Below, piece after piece: positions 1 to 7,614 of a stretch of 22,144 bases of DNA. Each line of letters begins with the position of its first letter. The first letter of the stretch is position 1. The notes under the pieces were generated by a model. The model did not search any database. It was not told where the DNA came from and saw only the letters and a list, made by a program, of their open reading frames with translations. This DNA comes from JBEKHI01 sp050012355. Lineage in GTDB: Bacteria > Actinomycetota > Actinomycetes > Streptosporangiales > Streptosporangiaceae. The stretch covers positions 1 through 22,144 of the forward strand of contig JBEKHI010000101.1 of assembly GCA_050012355.1 (NCBI GenBank), in the 5' to 3' direction. A program made the translations under genes and the position numbers.

Positions 1-1389
1 TGGAACACCACCGTGTTCATCATCAATTACGACGAGAACGACGGGTTCTTCGACCACGTCGTCCCGCCGACCCCGAACTACGAGGAGTACCCCGAGGAGT
101 TCGTCACCCTGGCCTCGCCGGCCGGCACTCCCGGCGGCGGGCTGCCCCTGGGAGCCGGCTTCCGGGTCCCGGCCTTCGTCATCTCGCCCTGGACGGTGGG
201 CGGCCGGATCTTCTCCGAAGTCTCCGACCACACCTCCGGCCTGCGGCTCATCGAGGCGGTGGCGGCGGCCGGCGGTTTGTCCGGCGCCGGGCCGGTCACC
301 TTCCCCAACGTCAGCCGCTGGCGGCGGGCGACCTTCAGCGACTGGACCGGAGCCCTGCGCCGGGGCACGCCGCAGACAGCCCCGACCAGCACCCAGTTCC
401 TCGCCGCCACCACGGCGGCCAACCTCGCCGCGCAGCAGGCGGCGGCCCTGCAGCCGATGCCGACGCGGCCGGGAGCGGACCAGCAGACATCGCTCACGCT
501 CAGCCCGACTAAGGGCCTGGTCCTCGCGCCCGGTGCCTCGGCGACGGTGGCGGCGACGCTCAGCAACAACGGGCCAGGGCCGTTCAGCAAGGTCGGGCTC
601 ACCCTCAGCGGCGCGCCGTCCGGCTGGAAGGTGACTGCCACCACGACGACGACCACCTCCGCCCTGGCCGCCGAAGACTCCATCACGGCGTCCTGGACGG
701 TAACCGCGCCAGCGAGTGCGGGTCCGCAGATCGCGGAACTAACGGCCACCGCCTCCTACTCCGACGACACGACCCACGGCACGAAGACCGTCTCGGTCGA
801 GCAGACGGCCGTTCCGGCGCCGGCGGCTAACCTCGCCGCCGCCTACGACAACATAGGCATCTCGCTGGACAGCGACCCAGGGGCCGCGGACTACGACGGC
901 GGCGGTTACAGCTACTCGGAGACGGGCCTCACGGCCGCCGGGCTGGCGCCGGGCGCCACGGTCACCGCGGACGGCGTCACCTTCACCTGGCCCAACGTCG
1001 CCGCGGGCGCACCGGACAACGTCCTGGCGGCCGGGCAGATCATCCTTGTGAACGGGACAGCGGGACAGACCACGCTTGGCCTGCTCGGCTCCGACAGCAA
1101 CGGCGCCTCCTCGGGCACGCTGACCATCTTCTACACCGATGGCAGCACCTCGTCCGGGACCGTTTCGTTCGGCGACTGGGCCAGCGGTCCGAGCACCGGG
1201 GACACGACGGTGGCGACGATGCCTTACCGCAACAACGCCAGCGGCGCCCAGGACATCAACATGTACATCTACGCCACTACAGTTGCGGTCGACTCGTCCA
1301 AGACGGTGGAATCCATCGTCCTGCCCAACGTCAACAGCACGGACAGCGGCACCGCCATGCACATCTTCGCAATCGCCCTCGGCTCGTAA
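1..1389 (+). CDS. Phospholipase C / acid phosphatase-type phosphoesterase, C-terminal part (5' end outside window)
   Basis: The reading frame is open from base 1 and ends at TAA 1387-1389, so the start lies outside the window. The first residues contain DENDGFFDHV, the conserved metal- and active-site block of the bacterial phosphoesterase family (phospholipase C and AcpA-like enzymes), which hydrolyses phosphate esters outside the cell. The catalytic domain ends near visible residue 150. A linker follows, then an immunoglobulin-like segment (about 160-265) resembling the NPCBM-associated NEW3 domain, with a Thr-rich stretch at about nt 640-660. The last ~190 residues (AAYDNIGIS... to HIFAIALGS) form a beta-rich module common at the C-terminus of actinobacterial secreted hydrolases. 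The protein is probably exported, but the signal peptide is not visible. Substrate (phospholipid or other phosphate ester) cannot be decided. Confidence 0.88.
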   Translation, partial: WNTTVFIINYDENDGFFDHVVPPTPNYEEYPEEFVTLASPAGTPGGGLPLGAGFRVPAFVISPWTVGGRIFSEVSDHTSGLRLIEAVAAAGGLSGAGPVTFPNVSRWRRATFSDWTGALRRGTPQTAPTSTQFLAATTAANLAAQQAAALQPMPTRPGADQQTSLTLSPTKGLVLAPGASATVAATLSNNGPGPFSKVGLTLSGAPSGWKVTATTTTTTSALAAEDSITASWTVTAPASAGPQIAELTATASYSDDTTHGTKTVSVEQTAVPAPAANLAAAYDNIGISLDSDPGAADYDGGGYSYSETGLTAAGLAPGATVTADGVTFTWPNVAAGAPDNVLAAGQIILVNGTAGQTTLGLLGSDSNGASSGTLTIFYTDGSTSSGTVSFGDWASGPSTGDTTVATMPYRNNASGAQDINMYIYATTVAVDSSKTVESIVLPNVNSTDSGTAMHIFAIALGS

Positions 1390-1401
1390 CGAGGCACCAG
1401 C

Positions 1402-1440
1402 GAGGGCCGGCGGGAAGGATCACTCCTCCCGCCGGCTCTC
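1402..1440 (+). terminator. Hairpin terminator after the phosphoesterase gene
   Basis: The arms GAGGGCCGGCGGGA (1402-1415) and TCCCGCCGGCTCTC (1427-1440) pair over 14 positions, with one G-T wobble, around an 11-nt loop. The hairpin starts 13 nt after the phosphoesterase stop. There is no long T tract, as is usual for actinomycete terminators. It separates this gene from the following operon. Confidence 0.6.
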
Positions 1441-1475
1441 GGCGCAGCTGCCCGGAATTCAGACCTGGAGGCATC

Positions 1476-2888
1476 GTGGTGCCCGAGACCGTCAAGCACT
1501 TCATCGGCGGGCAGTACGTGCACAGCACGCTCAGGAAGAGCTACGGTGTGACCGACCCGGCGACCGGGAAGGAGTACGCGCAGGTCGAGGTCGGCCTCGG
1601 CGCCGACATCAACCAGGCGGTGCTCGCGGCCCGAGCGGCGCTGGCGACCGGCCCATGGCCCGGGATGGCGGCACCGGACCGGGCACGGGTCCTGTCCGGC
1701 ATCGCGGACGAGATCGACGCACGGGCCGACGACATCGCCGCCAGCGAGGCGCTGAGCACCGGCCTGCCGGTCACCCAGTCCAGGGAGCAGACCGCACCGG
1801 CCGCCGACCTATTCCGCCTCGCCGCCGACCTGATCACGGCGACCGTCGCGTCCGGCGACCTGGTGGCGCGCCCGGCCGGCGTCGCCGGGCTGATCACGCC
1901 CTGGTGCACGCCGTTCCTGGCCCAGGCGCGAGCCGTCGCGCCCGCCCTCGCCGCAGGTTGCCCGGTCGTGCTCAAGCCCGATGAGTGGGCGCCGCTGCCG
2001 GCCGCGCTGCTGGCGGAGATCACCACCGCGGCGGGCCTGCCCGACGGCGTGCTCAACATCGTGCACGGCTCCCTCCACCGCAAAGCCCCCGGCACCCAGG
2101 CGCGGGACGCCCTCATCGCCCACCCCAGCGTGCCGCGGCTGTCGTTCGCGGGCGACGCCGTCACCGGACAGCAGGTCGCGCTCGACGTCGTTACGCACCG
2201 CAAGATCCTGTCGGCCGAACCGAACGGCAACGCGCCGTGCGTGATCTTCGCCGACGCTGACCTGGACCAGGCGACCGACAGCGCGGTGTTCGGTGCCTTC
2301 GCGCTGAATGGCCAGCGCCGCACCGCCACTTCGGCAATCTTCGCGCAGCGCCCCGTCTACGACGCGCTCGTTAGCCGCCTCGCCGGACGAGCCGACCGCA
2401 TCCGCGTCGGCGCCCCCTCCGACCCGGCGACGGAGATCGGGGCACTCCCGCACACCGACCACTACGACGCGGTCGTCTCCCGCGTGCGGCTCGGGATCAG
2501 GGAAGGCGCGCGGCTGGCCGCGGGCGGACGACGGCCGGCCGACCTGCCCGAGGGAAACTATCTCGCCGCGACCGTGCTGGCCGACGTGACACCGGATATG
2601 CAGGTCTTCACCGAACAGATCTGCGGACCGGTGGTGCGGGTCACGCCGTTCGACACCGAGGAAGAAGCCGTCTCGCTGGCCGGCGCAGCGCCGACGGCCT
2701 ATCTCTGGACCGCTGACCTGGAGCGAGCGCACCGGCTGGCACCAGCCTTCGGGGCGGCGAGCCTATGGGTGAACTCCGGCAACCCACGGGACCGGCAACC
2801 CGGGGACGTCAGCATCGACTTCTACACCCAGTCCCAGACCGTGCACATCGCGGCGGACGACGCGCCCGTGCCGCGGTTCGGAGCCTGA
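1476..2888 (+). CDS. Aldehyde dehydrogenase-fold protein, probable pseudoenzyme
   Basis: This is a full-length-like ALDH-superfamily protein (470 aa), closest in feel to semialdehyde dehydrogenases of the HpaE type. GGAGG at 1467-1471 precedes two GTG codons (1476, 1479); 1479 has the better spacing. The fold signatures are present: ITPW-TPF, AAGCPVVLKPDEWAP, and the general-base Glu248 in AEPNGNAP. The nucleophile position reads NGQRRTA instead of NGQRCTA, so the catalytic Cys is Arg282 (codon CGC at 2319-2321), exactly 34 residues after Glu248 as in active enzymes. The oxyanion Asn of TPWN is Cys144, the EIF NAD-ribose motif reads QIC (Gln381, Cys383), and the C-terminal GG-K-SG-GRE block is missing between RQPG and DVSIDFY. 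Normal catalysis looks impossible. A binding, regulatory or altered-chemistry role is inference. It is the first gene of a likely operon with the next two. Confidence 0.85.
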   Translation: MVPETVKHFIGGQYVHSTLRKSYGVTDPATGKEYAQVEVGLGADINQAVLAARAALATGPWPGMAAPDRARVLSGIADEIDARADDIAASEALSTGLPVTQSREQTAPAADLFRLAADLITATVASGDLVARPAGVAGLITPWCTPFLAQARAVAPALAAGCPVVLKPDEWAPLPAALLAEITTAAGLPDGVLNIVHGSLHRKAPGTQARDALIAHPSVPRLSFAGDAVTGQQVALDVVTHRKILSAEPNGNAPCVIFADADLDQATDSAVFGAFALNGQRRTATSAIFAQRPVYDALVSRLAGRADRIRVGAPSDPATEIGALPHTDHYDAVVSRVRLGIREGARLAAGGRRPADLPEGNYLAATVLADVTPDMQVFTEQICGPVVRVTPFDTEEEAVSLAGAAPTAYLWTADLERAHRLAPAFGAASLWVNSGNPRDRQPGDVSIDFYTQSQTVHIAADDAPVPRFGA

Positions 2889-2913
2889 GCGGCACGTTGA
2901 CGAAAGGAACCCC

Positions 2914-4137
2914 TTGTTGAGGACAATGCTGAAGACGGTGGTGCCGGCGCTGGCGCTGGCGCTGGGCGTGGCCGCTTGCGGTGGCGGTAGCGGCACCGGG
3001 TCGTCGAGCTCGGGCGACGCGATCGTGATCGGCGCCACGCTGTCGCTCACCGGCTCCCTGGGCGCGCTCGGCTCGCCGCTGGAGGCTGGCTATAAGCAGG
3101 AGATCGCGGATGTGAACGCGGCTGGCGGCATCGACATCGGCGGCACGAAGGAAAGACTCAAACTCGTCGTTATGGACAATGAAAGCAACCCCACCACGGC
3201 CAGTTCGCAGGCGAGCGAGCTGGTGCAGCACGATCACGCGGTGGCGCTGCTGGGGTCCGCCACCGAGCCGATCGTCTTGACCACCGCGCTGGTGGCCGAG
3301 CAGCTGAGCGTCCCGTTCCTGACGTCGCTGATGCCGGTGGAAGCGTTTGCCAACGGCGATAAGACCGGCTGGACGTACTCCTGGGACGTCTTCTACGACG
3401 AACAGCAGCAGGCCACGAACGTTGCCAGGGCGCTGGCGTCAATGTCGAGCAACCGGAAAGTCGTGCTGTTCACCGACAACGAGCCGGAGAGCGCGGTGGA
3501 GGGGCCGCTGTACGAGGCCGCGCTCAAGACCGAGGGCCTGGACGTGGTCGGTGATTACACCTTCCCGGTCGGCGCGACGGACTTCTCCCCGTTCATTGCC
3601 GAAGCCAAGGCCGCCGGGGCGCAGCTGGTGGCGGGGGAGATGACCACGACCGACGGCGACGCGCTGTGGAAGCAGCTGAAGTCCTCCGGGTTCCATCCGC
3701 AGGCGGCGTTCCTGGCCAACGCGTCGGACGCCGACTCCTGGTGGCAGTCGCTGGGCAGCCTCGCCCAGGACACTCTGTCGGATAGCTACTGGAGCTCCAG
3801 CCAGGCCTCGTCCGGGCAGCTCGCCCAGATCACCCCCACGCTCGGCAAGAAGTACGCGGGCAACCCGGACTACGCCACGGCGGCAATTGGCTACGCGGTG
3901 GCCGAGGTGCTGACCGACGCACTAGCCAAGGCGGGCAGCACGAACCCCGGCAAGCTCAACACCGCGATCTCGCGGACCGACGCGCAGACCACCGCCGGGC
4001 TGATCAAGTTCAACCAGTCCACGCACACGGCGACCACGCCCTACTACATCACCCAATGGCAGAACGGCAAGCTCGTCCAGGTCCAGCCGCTGGCCTCCGG
4101 CGTCACCTTCGACGTCCCCACGACCGGGCTGGGCTAA
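2914..4137 (+). CDS. Branched-chain amino acid-type ABC transporter substrate-binding lipoprotein (LivK-like)
   Basis: The product is a 407-aa extracytoplasmic solute-binding protein of the periplasmic binding fold type I (Peripla_BP_6). The N-terminus is a lipoprotein signal: a short basic region, a hydrophobic stretch and a VAAC lipobox with Cys22, followed by a Gly/Ser-rich tether. The mature part opens with the family's IVIGATLSLTGSLGALGSP strand-loop and includes AAGGIDIGG and VVMDNESNPTTA. Such proteins capture amino acids, amides or small organic acids for an ABC importer. Starts TTG 2914, TTG 2917 and ATG 2926 are all possible; AAAGGAA at 2903-2909 fits 2914 or 2917. The gene lies 25 nt after the ALDH-like gene. 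No permease or ATPase gene follows, so the partner importer is elsewhere or the protein acts as a sensor. The ligand is unknown. Confidence 0.88.
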   Translation: MLRTMLKTVVPALALALGVAACGGGSGTGSSSSGDAIVIGATLSLTGSLGALGSPLEAGYKQEIADVNAAGGIDIGGTKERLKLVVMDNESNPTTASSQASELVQHDHAVALLGSATEPIVLTTALVAEQLSVPFLTSLMPVEAFANGDKTGWTYSWDVFYDEQQQATNVARALASMSSNRKVVLFTDNEPESAVEGPLYEAALKTEGLDVVGDYTFPVGATDFSPFIAEAKAAGAQLVAGEMTTTDGDALWKQLKSSGFHPQAAFLANASDADSWWQSLGSLAQDTLSDSYWSSSQASSGQLAQITPTLGKKYAGNPDYATAAIGYAVAEVLTDALAKAGSTNPGKLNTAISRTDAQTTAGLIKFNQSTHTATTPYYITQWQNGKLVQVQPLASGVTFDVPTTGLG

Positions 4138-4146
4138 CCTTCGGGC

Positions 4147-4524
4147 ATGACCGACGTGCTGCACGCGGAACTCCCCGCCGACCTGGCAGACGAGCTGATC
4201 GCCAAGGGCTTTGAAGAGTTCATTGTTTTGCGGGGCATCGCGGCCGACGTCAGCACCATCGTGACCGTGACCTCAGCTGGCCTGGCGGTCGGGGCGAACG
4301 CGGCGACCATCATCGTGGCCCGCGACGCGCTGAGCCAGTTCGTGGCAGCCGTAAGGGACTGGGTACGGCGCAAGCCGGCGGGAGAGCTAACGATCGACGT
4401 CTCAGCCAGGCGGGGCAATGAGAAGACCCGGCTACGGCTGGACATCACCTCGGAGAACGGTACGCCAGAGATCGACACCGCCGCCTTGACCGCCTTCATC
4501 GAGTCGCTGTTCCCGGATCACTGA
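4147..4524 (+). CDS. Small EACC1-like protein (effector-associated constant component)
   Basis: The product is a 125-aa protein that starts nine bases after the substrate-binding protein stop and is probably co-transcribed. The layout is a short N-terminal region, a long Ala/Val/Ile-rich helix (about residues 33-60) ending in a basic WVRRK, then a small beta domain (ELTIDVSARRG..TRLRLDITSENG) and a final helix TAALTAFIESLF. This helix / basic hinge / beta hairpin / helix plan resembles the EACC1 family of actinobacterial conflict and signalling systems, which is usually encoded beside trypsin- or caspase-like effectors with effector-associated domains. No such effector is visible nearby. The family assignment is from pattern memory and is moderate. 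A generic membrane-associated hypothetical protein is the alternative. No clear ribosome-binding site is seen, which fits translational coupling. Confidence 0.6.
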   Translation: MTDVLHAELPADLADELIAKGFEEFIVLRGIAADVSTIVTVTSAGLAVGANAATIIVARDALSQFVAAVRDWVRRKPAGELTIDVSARRGNEKTRLRLDITSENGTPEIDTAALTAFIESLFPDH

Positions 4525-4610
4525 CCCGCCGTACTTTGCCATTTTGCTGTCATAACGACGGATGGCGCGGCCCCCGGACCACCTACTCGAGCCCGGCTAG
4601 CGCGGCCCTA

Positions 4611-4672
4611 CCCCAGCGATGTCCCATCGCGGGGGTTATTCCGCCAGCGATGGGACATCGATGGGGTCGCCG
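4611..4672. repeat. Hairpin-rich element, copy 1, between convergent genes (likely bidirectional terminator)
   Basis: The element lies between the stops of the EACC1-like gene (+) and the efflux gene (-). It holds two mini-hairpins of the form CGATG-N3-CATCG (GCGATG-TCC-CATCGC at 4616-4630; CGATG-GGA-CATCG at 4648-4660). The two halves are also inverted repeats of each other: 4611-4633 and 4644-4666 match in 21 of 23 positions. A related copy in the opposite orientation is at 7615-7679. From 4525 to 4610 I see nothing else. Confidence 0.6.
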
Positions 4673-4678
4673 AGCGGC

Positions 4679-6256
4679 CTATCGGATCGTTTCGGCCGGG
4701 GCCTCGGTCTGCGGAACAGCCGCGGTGCTGGCACGCGAGACCCGGAACCTGGTGGCGCTGACGATCGAGGCCGCGAGCAGCAGGCAGCCCGCGATCGTCA
4801 GCGCGAGGTGGCTGCCGCTCAGGAAGGAGTGGACAGCCGCGTCGCGGTAAGAGCCGCCGAGCGCACCGGTGACCGCCTGGACGCGACCGCCCGCGACGTT
4901 CTGCGTCTGGCCGGCGGCGGCGCCCCGCAGGCTGGCCGGGAACGAGCGGGTCGCGGCTGACCAGGAGCTGGTCGCGGCGCGGGCGCCGATGGTACCGAGC
5001 ACCGCGAGTCCGATGGCGGTGCCGATCTGCCGGCCGGCGTTGAGCAGCCCGGACGCGACGCCTGACACGGTGGGGGGCACCTCGCTCATGGCGGCGTGCG
5101 TGGTACCGGGGACCAGTGCGCCGGCACCAGCGCCGACCAGGATGAACCCGATGACGGTGAGAATGAATGGCGTCGTTATGGTCACTTGGGCAAGCACTAG
5201 CGTGGCCGCTCCGAAGGCGAGCGCGCCCGCGGTGACGGTGACCGCGGCGCCGAAACGCCGGTTCAGGCGGCCGGCCAGCGACGCGACGATCACGAACGGC
5301 CCGTTCATGATCAGCCAGGACAGCCCGGTACGCAGCACCGACCACCCGTCGACATCCTGGTAGATCAGGGTCATGTAGAACATCACGCTGGTCAGCGCGA
5401 CGTAGTTGGCCAGGTAGAGCACGATCCCGGCCGACAGCCGCCGGGAACGCAGCAGCCCAAGCGGCGCCATTGGCTGAGCCACCCGGCTCTCGACCCACCC
5501 GAAGAGCACCAGGAGCACGGCGCCGGCGGCGAGCGGTCCCGCCACGATCGAGGATCCCCACGAGTGCGAGGAGGACTCGATGAACCCGAAGGTGACACCG
5601 AGCAGGCCCGCCGCGCTGGTGATCGCACCGGGTATGTCAAGCCGCCGGCCGGCCACCGGAGCCGACTCGTGCACGGCCGCGATGGCCAGCGCCAGCCCGA
5701 CGACGGCGACCGGAATATTGACCCAGAACACCGACGACCAGCCGAACACGCTCAGCAGCAAGCCGCCGACCACCGGGCCGACACCGAAGCCCAGGCCGCC
5801 GATCGCGCCCCAGGTCCCGATCGCGTGGGCCCGCGCTTTCGGCGGGTAGGCCTGGGTGAGGATCGACAGCGTCAGCGCGGCCATCAGCGCCCCGCCAGCA
5901 CCCTGCACGCCACGGAACGCGATCAGCGTCCCGGCGTTGGGGGACAGGGCACAGGCCACCGATCCGGCCGTGAAGATCACCATGCCCACCAGGAACCAGC
6001 GCTTACGCCCGTAGCGGTCGCCAAGCGCGCCGCCGAACGGGATGAGCGCGGCCAGGGCCAGCGCGTAGGCGCTCACCACCCATTCCAGCCCGCCGGCCGA
6101 CATCCCGAGGTCCCGCTGCATCGACGGCAGCGCGATATTCACGATCGTTACATCCAGCATGATCATGAATTGCGCGGCACACATGGCGGCCAGTGTCACC
6201 GTGCGGCGTCGAGCGGGACTCCAGCGGTCCGCCCCGAGGAAGCGATCTTGACCCAT
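4679..6256 (-). CDS. DHA2-family (EmrB/QacA-type) drug efflux MFS transporter
   Basis: The product is a 525-aa inner-membrane proton antiporter of the 14-helix DHA2 family. Visible signatures are the first helix with LDVTIVNIALPSMQRDLG, motif A in the 2-3 loop (GALGDRYGRKRW), the RGVQGAGGALMAALTLSIL region, and motif C in helix 5 (GFGVGPVVGGLLL). ATG at 6256 is chosen because it begins directly before the basic N-terminal segment. An in-frame ATG at 6301 would add 15 residues that overlap the divergent regulator's control region. The gene is divergent from an AraC regulator with about 53 nt between them, so regulator-controlled export of a toxic small molecule is the likely role. The C-terminal tail after the last helix is short and normal. 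Substrate unknown. Confidence 0.9.
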   Translation of the reverse strand: MGQDRFLGADRWSPARRRTVTLAAMCAAQFMIMLDVTIVNIALPSMQRDLGMSAGGLEWVVSAYALALAALIPFGGALGDRYGRKRWFLVGMVIFTAGSVACALSPNAGTLIAFRGVQGAGGALMAALTLSILTQAYPPKARAHAIGTWGAIGGLGFGVGPVVGGLLLSVFGWSSVFWVNIPVAVVGLALAIAAVHESAPVAGRRLDIPGAITSAAGLLGVTFGFIESSSHSWGSSIVAGPLAAGAVLLVLFGWVESRVAQPMAPLGLLRSRRLSAGIVLYLANYVALTSVMFYMTLIYQDVDGWSVLRTGLSWLIMNGPFVIVASLAGRLNRRFGAAVTVTAGALAFGAATLVLAQVTITTPFILTVIGFILVGAGAGALVPGTTHAAMSEVPPTVSGVASGLLNAGRQIGTAIGLAVLGTIGARAATSSWSAATRSFPASLRGAAAGQTQNVAGGRVQAVTGALGGSYRDAAVHSFLSGSHLALTIAGCLLLAASIVSATRFRVSRASTAAVPQTEAPAETIR

Positions 6257-6289
6257 GTCTCTACTCTGCCGCCTGCCCCCGGTGCCGAC

Positions 6290-6309
6290 CACCGGTAACA
6301 TGACCGGTG
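6290..6309. promoter_or_regulatory. Candidate operator in the divergent efflux/AraC promoter
   Basis: CACCGGT (6290-6296) and ACCGGTG (6303-6309) form a perfect 7-bp inverted repeat with a 6-nt spacer. It occupies most of the short region between the two divergent start codons and touches the AraC start. Binding by the AraC protein, or by another dimeric repressor, would affect both genes. Confidence 0.4.
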
Positions 6310-7083
6310 ATGCCAGAAACCCGCCAACTGTGGCCGTCCTCGCCTGCGAAAAGCCGGGTGCTCGCGCACGGCGAGAGCATCCCGGCCCACCATCACCTCG
6401 ACGGGCAGCTCGTCTACGCCGCCACCGGGGTGCTGACCGTCAGCACCGCGCACGGCAGCTGGATCGCGCCCGCGACCCGGGCCGTCTGGACACCGCCCGG
6501 GCACGAGCACTGGCATCGCGCTTATGGCATCACCGACATGCGCATCCTGCGGCTCCCCGCCAGCGTCGCCGCCGACATTTCCGCGCGGCTACCCGGCCAG
6601 CCGGTCGTGGTCGCGGTCTCGCCCCTGCTCCGCGAGGTGCTGCTCGCGCTCACCACGCCCCGGGCTCAGCACCTAACGGCCAAGGATCACCTGCTGCACG
6701 TGGCCGTCGCCGAGTTCGTCGGCGCTCCCGAGCAGCCGCTGCATTTGCCCGAGCCCAACGACGACCGGCTCAGTGCCGCCACCAATCTGCTCCATGCCGA
6801 CCCGGCCAACCCCGTCACTCTCACCCAGCTCGGCCGGGCGATCGGCGCCAGCGAGCGCACCCTCAGCCGCCTGTTCCACGACGAGCTCGGCATGAGCTTC
6901 CGTCAGTGGCGCACGCAGCTGCGGTTGCACCACGCGCTCGTCTTGCTAGCCAGCGGCCAGCAGGTATCCGACGTCGCGATCGCCTGCGGCTGGGCCAACC
7001 CGACCAGCCTCATCGCGGCCTTCAGCCTCGCCGTCGGCCAAACCCCCGCCCGTTACCAGGCCGCCCTCAAGTCCGCTGGCTGA
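6310..7083 (+). CDS. AraC-family transcriptional regulator with N-terminal cupin
   Basis: The protein has 257 aa from ATG 6310 (GTG 6307 is directly adjacent; neither has a clear ribosome-binding site, so the mRNA may be leaderless). Residues ~15-75 form a cupin sensor with HHHLDGQLVYAATGVLTV and TPPGHEHWH. The C-terminal ~100 residues hold the two helix-turn-helix units of the AraC family: LTQLGRAIGASERTLSRLF, and VSDVAIACGWANPTSLIAAF followed by VGQTPARYQ. The gene is divergent from the DHA2 efflux gene, the usual arrangement for a ligand-responsive regulator of that exporter. A strong hairpin starts 12 nt after the stop codon. Confidence 0.88.
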   Translation: MPETRQLWPSSPAKSRVLAHGESIPAHHHLDGQLVYAATGVLTVSTAHGSWIAPATRAVWTPPGHEHWHRAYGITDMRILRLPASVAADISARLPGQPVVVAVSPLLREVLLALTTPRAQHLTAKDHLLHVAVAEFVGAPEQPLHLPEPNDDRLSAATNLLHADPANPVTLTQLGRAIGASERTLSRLFHDELGMSFRQWRTQLRLHHALVLLASGQQVSDVAIACGWANPTSLIAAFSLAVGQTPARYQAALKSAG

Positions 7084-7095
7084 ATCCGCCTGTGT

Positions 7096-7159
7096 CGTTT
7101 CTGGGCGGTGCGGCTCTGCTCTGGCTCTTTCACGGGCAGGGCCGCACCGCCCAGAAACG
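7096..7159. terminator. 26-bp stem-loop after the AraC gene
   Basis: Bases 7096-7121 pair with 7134-7159 over 26 positions (the outer 19 are perfect, the inner ones include two or three G-T wobbles) around a 12-nt loop. It starts 12 nt after the AraC stop. The stem is unusually long for a terminator and no T tract follows, but position favours transcription termination or insulation from the gene fragment downstream. Confidence 0.55.
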
Positions 7160-7220
7160 GTCCGTCTCCGTATATCGAACGGCTCTGGAAGTCCTCGTCG
7201 AGGATATCCGTGCCAGCAGC

Positions 7221-7577
7221 GACGCCTTGGCCGTCATCGTGCCGCTGATCTTCGCCGGCGCCGGGATCGGCCTCTTCGTCCAGGTAGCTCTGCTCGCCGG
7301 CCAGAACGCGGTCAACCATCGCTACCTGGGCACCGCCACCGGCGCGCTGAACTTCTTCAAGTCCATCGGCGGTGCCTTCGGTGCCGCGCTGTTCGGCGCC
7401 ATCCTCACCCGCGGCCTGACCGGCGGGCACGCCGTCGCCGCCTACCAGACCGTGTTCGAGTGGACCATCCCGTTCATGGCGGTGGCCCTCGTGCTCGCCC
7501 TGGTCATGCGAGAAGAGCCGCTTTCCGAGGAGATGGCGGAGATCGCCGCCGGTAAGGCCGAAGCGCCCGAGTTCTGA
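7221..7577 (+). pseudogene. 3' fragment of a second DHA2-family MFS transporter
   Basis: About 118 residues correspond to the last three membrane helices of a DHA2 transporter: ALAVIVPLIFAGAGIGLFVQ, then NHRYLGTATGALNFFKSIGGAFGAALFGAIL, then a final helix VFEWTIPFMAVALVLALVM and a short acidic tail. A complete family member has about 500 residues. No ribosome-binding site or plausible start precedes it, and the in-frame sequence upstream runs through the stem-loop at 7096-7159. The sequence differs from the efflux gene on the opposite strand, so it is the remnant of another gene. The first recognisable residue is only approximate. Confidence 0.75.
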
Positions 7578-7614
7578 CCCGTCAAGCAGCAGGCGTCAGC
7601 GGCCCGGCGTGCCT

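Noticed and set aside
78..749. Long open frames antisense to the phosphoesterase gene (also similar frames antisense to ALDH, dnaE and the repeats)
   Set aside because: They mirror the high GC third-position bias of real genes on the other strand, and show no domain or start signals.
1139..1984. Long plus-strand frame overlapping the phosphoesterase end and the ALDH start
   Set aside because: The product is an Arg/Pro-rich low-complexity sequence, a typical frame shadow, and it spans a clear hairpin terminator.
6255..7220. Upstream extension of the MFS fragment frame through the AraC gene
   Set aside because: It is out of frame with the AraC gene and Arg/Ala-rich; only the part after about 7221 has membrane-protein character.
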